A stretch of DNA of 64,000 nucleotides from Photobacterium profundum SS9 (GTDB taxonomy: Bacteria > Pseudomonadota > Gammaproteobacteria > Enterobacterales > Vibrionaceae). Below are positions 30,109-40,800 of this stretch, one piece after another. The notes below the pieces were generated by a model, which worked only from the letters and a program-made list of their open reading frames with translations, did not search any database and was not told where the DNA came from. The translations under genes and the position numbers were made by a program. Each line of letters opens with the position of its first letter. Position 1 is the stretch's first letter. Location of the stretch: NCBI RefSeq assembly GCF_000196255.1, contig NC_006370.1:2741411-2805410 (forward strand). The letters are read 5' to 3'.

Positions 30109-31041
30109 TTAATTGTCGGTAAGCGCAACCAGCAGCTGCAAGGCTTGTTCTGTGTATGTGTCATCCTGCCAAAGTTCAGCCCCGACAAGAAACCATAATA
30201 AAGCCAAAAATTCACACCACGGTTGCCACAATGCTACCGCTTTATGCCATGCCTGAGTGCCTGTTATCTGAAGCGCTGAACAATATGCATTAACAGCCAT
30301 AAAAGGATCGAGCCTGTTGGCATTAATGGTTAACGCAAGATCTAATGATGGGTCACCAGCCGCGGCATACTCCCAATCAATGATCTTATACCCACCATCT
30401 TCTGTTTGAATAATGTTGTAACGGCCTAAATCATGATGGCAACACGTATCAGCAAAGCCAATTGGCAATGCTTTATGTTGGAAATCAGCATATACAGACT
30501 GAAGAAGAGGCGTTTTAACATGTTCAGGTATGAACTGCCAATAATGTTCAATTTTTGATTTTACATCTAACCGCCAAGCAGGCACTGGGAGTCGATGCAC
30601 CCTCGCTTGCAATGCCATTAAATCAACATCAGATAACAACGAACGTTGTTTAGTCTTATCACTAAGCGCTGCTTGCTCTTCTTCAACAACCTGCCCAATC
30701 ACCCATTCAACTAATAAGCCGCTCTCTAATAACCGATACGGTGCAGGAGCGACATGCTGAGACTGAATTAATGACAGTATTTGGTATTCGTGTTGACGAG
30801 AAACCCCAAAAGCACGGGATGAAGCCGCATTCGGTCGCCAAACATACTGATGAATCGTCGAGGTTGTTGGCTGAGATGTCGAACGCAGAGAAGGTGGAAA
30901 GCTGTCAGGTTTGTGTAGCGGGATATGATGCCGTAATTCAAGTAACCAACATCGATTACTAAGACCGCCAGAAAGCGGCCTTGCTGTAATAAATTCAACA
31001 TTGGCTAGAGCACTAAGCACTGATTGATCGAATGTTTTCAC
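30109..31041 (-). CDS. Phosphotransferase, thiamine kinase (ThiK)-like
   Basis: A 310-residue protein of the APH/choline kinase fold. The catalytic-loop motif CHHDLGRYNII and the metal-binding motif KIIDWEYAAAGDPSLDLA are intact. The position downstream of lpoB matches thiK (ycfN) of E. coli, which phosphorylates thiamine. It is longer than E. coli ThiK (274) because of insertions in the N-terminal lobe. The start is GTG at 31041 with AAAGG upstream. Thiamine is the likely substrate from position; another alcohol or amino-sugar substrate cannot be excluded. Confidence 0.75.
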   Translation of the reverse strand: MKTFDQSVLSALANVEFITARPLSGGLSNRCWLLELRHHIPLHKPDSFPPSLRSTSQPTTSTIHQYVWRPNAASSRAFGVSRQHEYQILSLIQSQHVAPAPYRLLESGLLVEWVIGQVVEEEQAALSDKTKQRSLLSDVDLMALQARVHRLPVPAWRLDVKSKIEHYWQFIPEHVKTPLLQSVYADFQHKALPIGFADTCCHHDLGRYNIIQTEDGGYKIIDWEYAAAGDPSLDLALTINANRLDPFMAVNAYCSALQITGTQAWHKAVALWQPWCEFLALLWFLVGAELWQDDTYTEQALQLLVALTDN

Positions 31042-31148
31042 TTAGTACCTTTCTAATAAAATTAGGTTATTCCTGCTCATTGATATCGACCGACATAACG
31101 AACAAGCAATAACCTAAATTATTTATCACTGATGTGAATTAACTGAGA

Positions 31149-31742
31149 TTACCAACCAAGAAAGCTTTTAGCTTCTTGCTTACGAATTTCAGTTTCATCT
31201 GCCCACTCAATCAGACCTGTTTTCAGATCCATTAGGCGCATTGTCATTTTGTAGTAAACGTCTTTATCGCTACCCGCTTGTTTCACAATGCTTGATAAGT
31301 TGCCGTACAGCATGTACTGAGCACCAACCATTTGACCAAACTGAATCGCAGTGCTTTGGTTCACTAGCTCGTCATCATTTTGGAAGTTAAGTTGCTTACG
31401 TACTGCTTCAACACGCGTCATATCAACAAAACGGAACTTACCAGAGTTAAGTAAACGTGTACTGATCGAATCGGTTACAGATTCGGTATCAATGTGCTCA
31501 CTGGTTTTGTTCTTGATGCTATCAACAACAATAATTGGACGCTGATTCGCACCGGTAATCGCCGCAACAGAGCCAGACGATAACATGCTGTCTGTCATCT
31601 CTTCGGCAATTTTCTGCAGATCAGTAGATCCAAATTCAATCGTTGTTGTTTCTGCCTGTTGCGCATCGCCATAGCTAACCTTTTGCGCACAACCACCTAA
31701 TAAAACAGCGACACCCAATAATGCAATAATGCTTTTTTTCAT
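31149..31742 (-). CDS. lpoB: Penicillin-binding protein activator LpoB
   Basis: LpoB is an outer-membrane lipoprotein that spans to, and activates, the peptidoglycan synthase PBP1B. The length is 197 residues (E. coli 213). The lipobox LLGG-C18 is followed by a shorter linker than in enterobacteria. The globular domain contains RPIIVVDSIKNKTSEHIDTE and GAQYMLYGNLSSIVKQ, typical of the family. AAGG lies upstream of the ATG. It is the third of three consecutive lipoprotein genes. The short linker suggests a different reach across the periplasm. Confidence 0.88.
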   Translation of the reverse strand: MKKSIIALLGVAVLLGGCAQKVSYGDAQQAETTTIEFGSTDLQKIAEEMTDSMLSSGSVAAITGANQRPIIVVDSIKNKTSEHIDTESVTDSISTRLLNSGKFRFVDMTRVEAVRKQLNFQNDDELVNQSTAIQFGQMVGAQYMLYGNLSSIVKQAGSDKDVYYKMTMRLMDLKTGLIEWADETEIRKQEAKSFLGW

Positions 31743-31765
31743 TTTCTTACCTTCAAACGTTGTAA

Positions 31766-32152
31766 TTAATAATTAGCTTCTCGAATATAAATACGATATT
31801 GCTTGGCTTCCAGGCTTCTTGCCATTGCTTGCAATGTCATGGTGTCTTTGCCGTGTAAGATAAACTGGCGCCAAGGTGAATCGCTACCGCTGATCTCTAA
31901 GCCTTGACCGTCATACCAATAAAAACGGTACTGTAGCTCTAAATCACTATTGATTTTGCTTGTTACAGGTACGCCTGCTTTCATTAAGCCATTATTATGA
32001 CCAACTGTTGCACGTTCAATGGATAAGCGATTCGCCAGTGATGAATTACCAATAACGACATTTTGGTTACTACTTTCAATACTGATACCCGATGTAGTCG
32101 TACTACAGGCAGTGAGTGCGAAAGCGAATAACAATATGGATAAATATTTCAT
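31766..32152 (-). CDS. ycfL: YcfL family lipoprotein
   Basis: A 128-residue predicted lipoprotein (E. coli YcfL 125). I chose the ATG at 32152, which overlaps the upstream stop as TAATG and gives a clean signal MKYLSILLFAFALTAC with lipid Cys16; an in-frame extension to 32179 is unlikely. The conserved core LQYRFYWYDGQGLEISGSDS matches the YcfL family. It sits between the COG3014 gene and lpoB; E. coli also has ycfL next to lpoB. Function unknown. Confidence 0.85.
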   Translation of the reverse strand: MKYLSILLFAFALTACSTTTSGISIESSNQNVVIGNSSLANRLSIERATVGHNNGLMKAGVPVTSKINSDLELQYRFYWYDGQGLEISGSDSPWRQFILHGKDTMTLQAMARSLEAKQYRIYIREANY

Positions 32153-33537
32153 TAGATTCCTCCTAATAGCGTCGACCACCAGCTAATCTGATTACCCTGC
32201 CGAGACACCCAAACCATGGTTGTTCGATTAGCTTTCACATCGACATTCAATTGCTGTCCATTCCAACTTAAGTTATGCATTCCAGCACTTAAGTCCTTAT
32301 GATAGATATCCACATTTGCAGGTAACGACTGCCAACTTCGGGTATCTGGTTGCTCTGTTAAGGTATTAAAGATATTGGCTAAAATGTTACCGACATCATT
32401 TCCCTTACTTGCTGCCGATTTACGCACTTCATTTTTAGCCAGTACACGTAATGATTGTCGAACTACAATGGCGGGTAGTGCTTCGTTTAAGCTATTTTTT
32501 GCCATGTCGTTCACGCTCGTGACTTGCCCGCCATTCACTGGCTGGTTGTCTAACTTTAACGGCGTAAAACGTTTAACTGGTTTATTCGAATAATACGGCA
32601 ATGCTAAATTATATATTGCACCATCACCACGGCTATCAGGTAACCATAATGGCAAACGCCAATTATCAAGCGCTTGTACTACACCTTTCTCATCAAAAAT
32701 AACAACACGACCATTACCTTGCACTGGCTGTTCATACTTGCCATAACGTGCTTGTAAGGTCGGTAAATCGTTTGTCATATTCAAGGCTGTTGCTACACGT
32801 AAAACAGTATTCGCTATAAAGGTATTATTCGGTGCAACTGCAAAAGCACGCTTGTAATCAATATAGGCGTCGTTCAAATTGCCATCGGCTTCATACAACA
32901 CCCCTGACAGGTAGAATAAATAACCATTTTGCACCTGACCAAGCTTTTTCCCCGCATCAGGATAACGAGCGAGTACAGCACCAACATTATTGCTAATGCC
33001 TTTTTTCTGTACTTCTTTTTCTGCACTCTTTAATTGTGCCTCACGCTGCTTACGTGCCGCTTCTTGTACCTGATTGGCACGACGAACTTCAATTAAGGCG
33101 CCTTCAAGCTTTTTTTGCTCAAGATAATTCAATGCTAAATAAAGGTGTAAAAAGCCCAGCTCATAATCGGCAGGCTTATAGGTGATCATATTATCATTTG
33201 TTAACAAAGCTCCCGCCTGATTCAAGCCTTCCGAAACCTGAATAGTTGCTTGGCGTTGCTGCTCTTTCACTGCCATATCGGCACGCTGAAAAGCACCAAA
33301 ACTGGTTGGATATTGCTGAGCAACAAAACTTATTCGACCGCGCTCCATGCCATCAAGAATATCCCCAGCAGGGGCATCAGGTAGCGCATCAACAGCCTTG
33401 CTATATAAGCCTTGTTCTAGTGCCAAATGTGTATCAGCATTTGCAGCACTATAATGACTAAACAAATTCTGAGTAGATAAGTTAGCACAGGCCATCAAAC
33501 TGAAAGAAAGCAACACTACTGCGGCATGTTTAAACAT
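32152..33537 (-). CDS. COG3014 family lipoprotein with helical repeats
   Basis: A predicted lipoprotein of 461 residues. The signal MFKHAAVVLLSFSLMAC has lipid Cys17. I prefer the ATG at 33537, as the GTG at 33552 lies too close to its AGGA. Residues 40-280 are alpha-helical with TPR-like spacing (LYLALNYLEQKKLEGALIEV, YIDYKRAFAVAPNNTFIANT). The C-terminal part is beta-rich (GRVVIFDEKGVVQALDNWRL). It matches the uncharacterised COG3014 family, which is often found beside ycfL and lpoB homologues. It is absent from the E. coli locus. Confidence 0.8.
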   Translation of the reverse strand: MFKHAAVVLLSFSLMACANLSTQNLFSHYSAANADTHLALEQGLYSKAVDALPDAPAGDILDGMERGRISFVAQQYPTSFGAFQRADMAVKEQQRQATIQVSEGLNQAGALLTNDNMITYKPADYELGFLHLYLALNYLEQKKLEGALIEVRRANQVQEAARKQREAQLKSAEKEVQKKGISNNVGAVLARYPDAGKKLGQVQNGYLFYLSGVLYEADGNLNDAYIDYKRAFAVAPNNTFIANTVLRVATALNMTNDLPTLQARYGKYEQPVQGNGRVVIFDEKGVVQALDNWRLPLWLPDSRGDGAIYNLALPYYSNKPVKRFTPLKLDNQPVNGGQVTSVNDMAKNSLNEALPAIVVRQSLRVLAKNEVRKSAASKGNDVGNILANIFNTLTEQPDTRSWQSLPANVDIYHKDLSAGMHNLSWNGQQLNVDVKANRTTMVWVSRQGNQISWWSTLLGGI

Positions 33538-33622
33538 GAATTTGATAACCACATCCTATGAAAAAATCCTGAGATATTAGAATACTAGCCCTGTTTCGAT
33601 TAAAACGAAAAAGACTGGCTAA

Positions 33623-33712
33623 TATACCCAAGCTTAGCGATATAAAAATAGACAAAGACCATCCGAAGTCACTTCAAGATACACGTTTGCACCTTAAAGC
33701 GACTCGGGTATT
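33623..33712. repeat. Degenerate family 1 repeat
   Basis: The left end TATACCCAAGC and the right end GCACCTTAAAGCGACTCGGG resemble the two arms of the palindromic repeat at 25535-25601, with many substitutions. It fills most of the spacer between hinT and the COG3014 gene, at the 3' end of hinT. Confidence 0.6.
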
Positions 33713-33716
33713 ACAT

Positions 33717-34067
33717 TTACCCGACTAACATCGGCCCTAATGGACGACCACCCAGTAAATGCATATGGATATGGTAAACTTCCTGTCCACCATGCGGGTT
33801 ACAATTCACGATTAAACGGTAACCATTTTCTGCAACACCCTCTTTCTCTGCTAGCTTACGTGCAACAGTGAACATGCGCCCCATCATTACTTCATCTTCA
33901 GCTTCTACATCATTCACTGTAGGAATAAGCTTATTAGGAATAATTAAGATATGGCTCGGTGCTCGTGGATTGATATCACGAAAAGCCGTGACCAAATCAT
34001 CTTGATACAAGACATCTGCTGGGATTTCTTTGCGAATAATTTTACTGAAGATAGTTTCTTCTGCCAT
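33717..34067 (-). CDS. hinT: Purine nucleoside phosphoramidase HinT (HIT family)
   Basis: HinT hydrolyses adenosine phosphoramidates and lysyl- or other aminoacyl-adenylates. The length is 116 residues (E. coli 119). The histidine triad HIHMHLLGG has its three His at 99, 101 and 103. The N-terminus [22 protein letters not shown] is highly typical. GGAG lies six bases before the ATG at 34067. It heads the hinT-ycfL-lpoB-thiK-ycfP-ndh block, as in E. coli. Confidence 0.96.
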   Translation of the reverse strand: MAEETIFSKIIRKEIPADVLYQDDLVTAFRDINPRAPSHILIIPNKLIPTVNDVEAEDEVMMGRMFTVARKLAEKEGVAENGYRLIVNCNPHGGQEVYHIHMHLLGGRPLGPMLVG

Positions 34068-34452
34068 ATCAAGCTCCGTTTAGATTAAAACTAACGTCAT
34101 CAGTATGCTTGAGTAAAACGCACAGAGCAATATTGGACACTGTTTTAAACGCATTTACCAGTGAAACTTACACCAAATAATTTTTTTTTTGATGCAGCCG
34201 TCAAAGTATGCGTTCAATCAATTACTTATTATCAAGGATGATAATAACCTTGTTAAAAAGACTGATAGAGTAATGAAAGGTCGATTTCCCCTTTTTTTAA
34301 CGACTTATTTTGTGATTGAAAATTCAGCAGCAAGAATGATAAAAAGCCAATACAGACAAGTTCATACTATGTAATTAATAAAGCCTCATTCTAAATTAAC
34401 GTTGTGAGTCAGCATTGAACGCTCACCTTGAAATATACTCTTTAGGGATATT
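34068..34452. other. Intergenic region hinT-chemoreceptor
   Basis: A 385-base AT-rich divergent region. It contains a homopolymer of about ten T near 34181 and a perfect inverted repeat at 34226-34247. A 61-codon frame at 34189-34374 has no ribosome binding site or family pattern and is not called. Promoters for both flanking genes must lie here but were not resolved. Confidence 0.6.
34226..34247. promoter_or_regulatory. 22-bp inverted repeat upstream of the chemoreceptor gene
   Basis: TTATTATCA and TGATAATAA are perfect 9-base inverted arms around AGGA. No T run follows. It could be an operator or a chance AT-rich palindrome. Confidence 0.35.
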
Positions 34453-36456
34453 ATGAAATCAAAAAAACAAACCTCAGTGATACAACGAATATATGCTGGG
34501 TTTGCGCTAATGGTCGCACTGCTTATTGCCACCATTGTTCTGATGCTTGATGGAACAAGCCGCATTCATCAACAACTTGAATCTGTTACGACCAATGCAC
34601 TCCCGCTTGTTTCCACTACAAACCAAACAAGTGTCAGTCTGCTAGCTGCCGATAAAATTTTCAAGGACTACCTTACCACGCAAGATCCCACTCGGATGCA
34701 AACCTATGAAACTAACTTTACTCAAGCCCAAGACGCGTTTGTACAAGCAAGAGAGCAACTTGCTAAAGTGGCAAAAGGCAACCCAACGTTAAATGCTTAC
34801 CTTGGAGACCTCTCGGCATTAGAAGATCGTTACTTCAACGAAGCACACAGTGCAATGAACAACTATCGTGTTCAATTACTCGCCCAAGAAGAACGCCAAC
34901 AATCCACACGCCGCTTTCAACAGCTACACACTGAACTCAATGTTCGTATGAAAGAATACATTGCTGATCAAGATAATCTTTCCGTAAAAATGATCGCTAT
35001 GAGTTACTTTAATCAGCTAGCTAAAACGGAGACGATCACATCAGATGCCCTCGCAACTGAAGATATCGCGAAAATTGAAAAGGCGCTTAAAAATAACAGA
35101 AAATTCGTTAACCACCTTGGCCAATCATATCGAGCTCTTACATCCCAATTACCGGAAGTAAAACGCATTTTTGATAAAACCGTCGCTCAATACAAGCTAG
35201 ATATTGGGCAAAAAGGTGGAGTACTTGATCAGCACTATGAATATATAGAAGCAAGAAATCGTCTATACGACAATATTGCAGTGCTAGCCGCTGAAATTGA
35301 TCAAGCAATGGTGTTACTTGATAACTTCAGAACGCTTGCGAATTCGCAGATGGATTCAGCCATAGAAAGTGCCAATAATACCTACAGCCAAGGCTATACC
35401 AACTCTATTTTAATCGGCATCTGTGTATCATTGCTGGCCATATTCATTGGTTGGTATCTTGCTGGTTGCGTTCGTAAACCTCTTGTATCAACGTTAAAAA
35501 CATTAGAAGCCTTAACGAATGGTGATATGACCCAGCGAATCAGCGGCAATACTTTTATTGAATTCGATAAATTAAGCCACCACATCAATACGCTGGCTGA
35601 TAATTTACAAGAAATACTCAGAAAACTAAGCCAAGCATCAGAGGGGCTAACAAAGGTAGCGGCAGAGAACCAAACAACAACGACAAAAGCAAAACACCGA
35701 TTAAATGAACAACGCCAGCAAACAGCCTCTGTTGCAACGGCGATGACCGAAATGGAGCAATCTGTTGCGGATGTATCGTTAAGTGCACAGCAATCGATGG
35801 AGCGCGTACACGCAGTAGAAAAAGCATCGGAAGTCGGTCGTGATGTGATGAGCAAAAACATTCACACCGCACACCAGCTTTCAGACCGTTTAGATGAATC
35901 CGTTCTTGCAGTCTCTAAACTACAAGAAATGAGTAGTAATATCGGTTCAATTCTTGATGTGATCCGAAACATTGCCGATCAAACCAATTTATTGGCATTG
36001 AATGCGGCAATCGAAGCAGCACGAGCGGGTGATCAAGGTCGAGGTTTTGCAGTCGTCGCCGATGAAGTCAGAGTGCTGGCTAAACGCACCACTGATTCAA
36101 CATCTGAAATTGAAAAAATGATTCAAAGTTTACAATCAAGTTCGGGGCAAGCGGTTAGCGTCATGCAAACTTGTGTAACTGAAATGACAAGCAGTATTAC
36201 ACAAGCCTCTGATGCCAATGGTGCAATGGAAGAAATTCAATCACTTATCATGGAAATCAGTCAGATGAGTGCGCAAATAGCTCAAGCATCTGAAGAACAG
36301 CAATGTACGACAGGTTCTATCGCTCGCAGCCTTGAAGACATCAGTCATATTGCCGATGCAAACTTTAGCTCAATGGAAGAAGTGGCAGAGGCCAGCTCTA
36401 AACTTGATGAACTTGCCAATCAGCAAAATACACTGGTACACCGATTTAAACTCTAA
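34453..36456 (+). CDS. Methyl-accepting chemotaxis protein
   Basis: A 667-residue chemoreceptor. TM1 is at about residues 14-32 and TM2 at about 316-336. The periplasmic sensor between them is about 280 residues and almost wholly helical, suggesting a long helical-bundle sensor. A HAMP domain starts near residue 338. The cytoplasmic signalling hairpin [20 protein letters not shown] lies near residue 505 and is intact. No C-terminal CheR/CheB-docking pentapeptide is present. AGGGA precedes the ATG at 34453. The ligand cannot be predicted. Confidence 0.93.
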   Translation: MKSKKQTSVIQRIYAGFALMVALLIATIVLMLDGTSRIHQQLESVTTNALPLVSTTNQTSVSLLAADKIFKDYLTTQDPTRMQTYETNFTQAQDAFVQAREQLAKVAKGNPTLNAYLGDLSALEDRYFNEAHSAMNNYRVQLLAQEERQQSTRRFQQLHTELNVRMKEYIADQDNLSVKMIAMSYFNQLAKTETITSDALATEDIAKIEKALKNNRKFVNHLGQSYRALTSQLPEVKRIFDKTVAQYKLDIGQKGGVLDQHYEYIEARNRLYDNIAVLAAEIDQAMVLLDNFRTLANSQMDSAIESANNTYSQGYTNSILIGICVSLLAIFIGWYLAGCVRKPLVSTLKTLEALTNGDMTQRISGNTFIEFDKLSHHINTLADNLQEILRKLSQASEGLTKVAAENQTTTTKAKHRLNEQRQQTASVATAMTEMEQSVADVSLSAQQSMERVHAVEKASEVGRDVMSKNIHTAHQLSDRLDESVLAVSKLQEMSSNIGSILDVIRNIADQTNLLALNAAIEAARAGDQGRGFAVVADEVRVLAKRTTDSTSEIEKMIQSLQSSSGQAVSVMQTCVTEMTSSITQASDANGAMEEIQSLIMEISQMSAQIAQASEEQQCTTGSIARSLEDISHIADANFSSMEEVAEASSKLDELANQQNTLVHRFKL

Positions 36457-36493
36457 AACCAGCAACGCATCATAAACAAAAAAACACCACTAT

Positions 36494-36521
36494 TAAGGTC
36501 AGCCTATGCTGGCCTTTTTAC
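36494..36521 (+). terminator. Terminator of the chemoreceptor gene
   Basis: AAGGTCAGC pairs with GCTGGCCTT around CTAT with one mismatch, followed by five T. Confidence 0.78.
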
Positions 36522-36694
36522 TTTACAGCCACCCTGAATCGATTGGAATTATGCTCATTCAACTAAACTTATAGTGGGCTAAAGCCAAACGATTGCGTTA
36601 TTAATCAACAATTGGGGGTTAGTGCGATAATTGACCTTTACTTAGTGCGAGTATGCTTTTAGAATCGGGCGAATTTTTTGGGAGGGAAGAAAAT

Positions 36695-37723
36695 ATGACA
36701 ACGATTACAATTACACGTCCTGACGACTGGCATGTGCATTTACGCGATGGCGACGTATTAAAAGATACTGTTCGTGACATCAGCCGGTATATGGGACGAG
36801 CGATAATCATGCCTAACTTGATCCCACCCGTTATTGATACAGAATCTGCACTATCTTACCGCGAACGTATTATTGCCCAAGGCCCTCAAGGCAACTTCTC
36901 CCCGCTAATGGTTATCTATTTAACCGACAATACTTCCGCAGAAGAAATCCACAAAGCCAAAGCATCTGGCCATGTATACGCTGCCAAACTTTACCCTGCA
37001 GGTGCAACCACCAATTCAGACTCGGGCGTAACATCCATTGATCATATTCGCCCTGCACTTCAAGCAATGCAAGAAGCAGGTATGCAGCTGCTTATTCATG
37101 GTGAAGTAACCGCTCACGATATCGATATTTTCGACCGTGAAAAAGTATTCCTAGAGACGGTTTTAGCACCGATTGTTGAGCAATTCCCCAACCTTAGAAT
37201 GGTATTGGAACATATCACAACAGCAGATGCCGTTGAGTTTGTAACAAATGCAGGCCCTAATGTTGGAGCCACAATTACCGCTCACCACCTCATGTTTAAC
37301 CGTAACCATATGTTAGTCGGTGGCATTCGTCCGCATTTCTATTGCTTACCAATTCTAAAGCGTAATATTCACCAAGACGCATTGGTTAAAGCTGCAACAA
37401 GTGGTAACCCTAAATTCTTCTTGGGTACAGACTCTGCACCACACGCACAAGGTCGTAAAGAATCAGCTTGTGGTTGTGCTGGCTCTTACACTGCGCACGC
37501 GGCAATCGAGCTGTATGCTGAAGTATTCGAAGCAGCAGACGCATTAGATAAATTAGAAGCATTCTCAAGCTTTAATGGTCCTGACTTTTACAACCTTCCA
37601 CGTAATACAGACACCATTACACTCAAAAAAGAAAGCTGGAACGTGCCTGAAACAATGGCATTTGGTGGCGATGAAGTAGTACCAATCCGTGCAGGCGAAG
37701 CAATGCTATGGAAAGTTATCTAA
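36695..37723 (+). CDS. pyrC: Dihydroorotase PyrC
   Basis: PyrC closes carbamoyl-aspartate to dihydroorotate in pyrimidine synthesis. The open frame reaches 36653, but the ATG at 36695 has a strong GGAGGGAAG upstream and matches the family start ([16 protein letters not shown]), giving 342 residues (E. coli 348). Zinc ligands are visible: HVHLRDGD, the metal-bridging lysine in [25 protein letters not shown] and [10 protein letters not shown]. Confidence 0.96.
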   Translation: MTTITITRPDDWHVHLRDGDVLKDTVRDISRYMGRAIIMPNLIPPVIDTESALSYRERIIAQGPQGNFSPLMVIYLTDNTSAEEIHKAKASGHVYAAKLYPAGATTNSDSGVTSIDHIRPALQAMQEAGMQLLIHGEVTAHDIDIFDREKVFLETVLAPIVEQFPNLRMVLEHITTADAVEFVTNAGPNVGATITAHHLMFNRNHMLVGGIRPHFYCLPILKRNIHQDALVKAATSGNPKFFLGTDSAPHAQGRKESACGCAGSYTAHAAIELYAEVFEAADALDKLEAFSSFNGPDFYNLPRNTDTITLKKESWNVPETMAFGGDEVVPIRAGEAMLWKVI

Positions 37724-37818
37724 TTCATCATATTGACGCTGTCGTTAATATTAAAAACGATAGATAGCAATAAACCTATCTCAGAATAGGACAATATACA
37801 GATAAAAATATACAGATA

Positions 37819-37850
37819 AAAAAAGGGCTCTTGCAAGAGCCCTTTTTATT
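37819..37850. terminator. Bidirectional terminator between pyrC and the RND operon
   Basis: AAAAGGGCTCTTGCAAGAGC continues into CCTTTTT, giving a perfect stem with A and T runs on both sides. It serves the convergent pyrC and RND efflux genes. Just to the left the 14-base unit TATACAGATAAAAA occurs twice in tandem. Confidence 0.88.
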
Positions 37851-37872
37851 GTTTCAATAAAGCCCTAAAACA

Positions 37873-40800
37873 CTACTGAGCTTCAGGTACTTTGAGATGA
37901 TGGAACATGCGGTATAACACTGGAACAACAATCAGAGTGAGTACTGTCGCAAACCCAAGACCAAACATGATGGTAACGGCCATTGGCTTGAAGAACACAT
38001 CAGGTAATAGAGGAATCATACCCAATACCGTTGTTATAGCAGCCATACATACAGGACGAACACGGCTCACTGCCGCATCAACCACCGCTTGGTATTTGTC
38101 TTTACCACTGCTAATTTCAATCTCGATTTGATCTAGCAGTACAATACCATTTTTAACGAGCATTCCTGATAGACTCAAAAAGCCCAGCAACGCCATAAAA
38201 CCAAACGGCGTATTCAAGACAAGTAACCCTGTTGTTACACCGATAATGGCAAGCGGAACCGTCGCCCATACAATCACAGCCTCTTTAACCTTGTTAAACA
38301 AGAAGATAGTGATTAAGAACATGAACAAATAACCCATTGGCATTGTTTGGAATAACGATGCTTTGGCATCTGCCGATGATTCATATTCCCCACCCCACTC
38401 TAATGAATAACCAGAAGGAAAATCTAACGCTTCAATTTGTGGTTGAATTCGAGCTTGCAGCGTCGCAGCCGTTTCATCTCCCAGTGGATCAGGGTCAGCC
38501 ATAATGGTTAGCATACGCTTACGGTTTTTACGCACTACTAACGGATCTTCCCACTGAATATTGACACCTAGCATCACTTGTTGCAGTGGAACATAACCTT
38601 GAATCACTGGGCTCCAAATTTTCATGCCTTCAATGCTACTTACATCAACACGCTCTTGTTCAGGTAAACGCGCAACAATAGGCATTAAATTTGTGCCATC
38701 ACGATAGATACCTACAGATAACCCTGAAAATGCCATTTGTAATAAATCATCAACATCTTCTTTAGTTATGCCATAACGACGTGCTTGGCTTTCATTAAAG
38801 ATAGGTTCAATCACTTTCGTACGTTCACGCCAGTCATGACGTACGTTGAAAGCACCCGGATCTGCTCTCATAATATCAAGTGATTTCTGGGCTAAACCAC
38901 GAAGAATCGTTGGATCTGGGCCCACTAAACGCGCTTCAATTTTAGAACCAGATGAAGGACCTAATTCAATCCGTTTGAGTTTGTATTCAATATCAGGGTG
39001 GTTAGCATCTAACTCAGCACTCACTTTACGCAGCATCGGCATCACTGCATCATAATCATCGACACGTATAATCAGTTCACCGTACGACGAGTAACTCTTC
39101 TCTGGTGAATAGGTCAACATGAAACGCTGAGAGCCTTTACCCGCACTTGAGGAAACATAGCTAACAGTATCTTGCTGATTAACCCACCCTTCCAATTCGT
39201 TTAACTTGTCGTTCGTTGAACGAATATCCGTACCTTCTGGCAACCATACATCAACCATAAACATAGGTGTTGTTGATGACGGAAAGAATGACTGCTTCAA
39301 TTGTGTAAAGCCATACAAGCTTGCACCTAGCATTACAATCAATACGATCACAGTTGTCCAAGCGTACTTCATGCATTTTTCTAGCGATTGCTTATATAAA
39401 ACAAAGACCAGACCTTTATAAGGATCATTGTCTTCACCATCACTACTACTTTTAACGCCTTTGAAGAACATATCAGCAAAAAATGGTGTCAACGATATCG
39501 CAGTAAACCAGCTAAGCATGAGTGATATTAACAACACGCTAAATAGCGTTGCACAATATTCACCCGTAGAGTCTTGAGATAAGCCTATCGGTGCAAATGC
39601 CGTAACAGCAATAACTGTAGCCCCTAATAGCGGCCATTTTGTTTGGGTAACAATGTCGGATGCAGCTTGCATCCTTGTTCGCCCTTTTTGTATTCCAATC
39701 AGAATACCTTCGACGACCACAATAGCGTTATCCACCAGCATACCCAGCGCAATAACCAATGCCCCCAAAGAAATACGCTGTAAATCTATTGCCATTATGT
39801 TCATGAATACAAACGTACCCAACACTGTAAGCAACAGGATCAAGCCGATTAGGATACCTGAACGTACCCCCATGAAGAAAATCAGTACGACAATAACAAT
39901 CGCAACCGCTTGACCAAGGCTAACAATAAAGCCCCGTACAGATTGGTCTACTTCATCAGGTTGGCTGTAAACAACACCAATATCAATACCGACAGGCTGT
40001 TGTTCTTTTAGCTCATTTAACCGCTGATAAACGCCCTTACCTTTTTCTACAACGTTCACCCCCTCAATGAAGGATACACCCACATTCAGTGCGACTTTGC
40101 CGTTATAGCTTATAAGGTTATCGGGCACTTCTTTAAAGTCACGCGTAATCGTTGCAACATCACGTAAGTAAATTAACCCTTCAGCACCTGTGTCTGTAAT
40201 AATTAAATCACCAAGGGCATCAACATCTTTAAACTCACCGGTAGGGTGAACTCGAATATATTCAGTCCCTATTTTTACTGCACCCGCACTGGTCACCAAA
40301 TTCTGTGTTGCCAAGGTGCTATAGATTGTCTTAGGTGAAATACCCAAGCTGCTCAAACGTTGCATCGATATTTCAATGAAGACTTGCTCTTGCTGGATCC
40401 CCGTAACTGCAACCTTTCCAACCCCATCAACTAACTCAATTTCTCGGCGGAAATAATCAACATAATCATTCAATTCTTTATACGAATAGCCGTCACCTGT
40501 TATCGCCAGCATAATGCCATATACATCACCGAAATCATCAATGATTGAGGGATCAGCAACGCCTGGTGGTAAGTTGGGCCTGATATCATTCACTTTCCGA
40601 CGCAATTCATCCCAAATTTGGGGTAAATCATCAGGACCATAATTATTTTTCATGGTCACGGTGATCTGCGATAAACCTCGGCTGGATACAGAGTTAACTT
40701 CATCAACATAGGTTAACTGCTGAATGGCTTTTTCTATTGGATAAGTGACTTCTTCTTCAACTTGAAGAGGTGTGGCACCAGGGTACGCAGTTACCACCAT

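Noticed and set aside
34189..34374. 61-codon frame between hinT and the chemoreceptor gene
   Set aside because: No ribosome binding site, no family pattern, and it spans a palindrome and AT-rich DNA.
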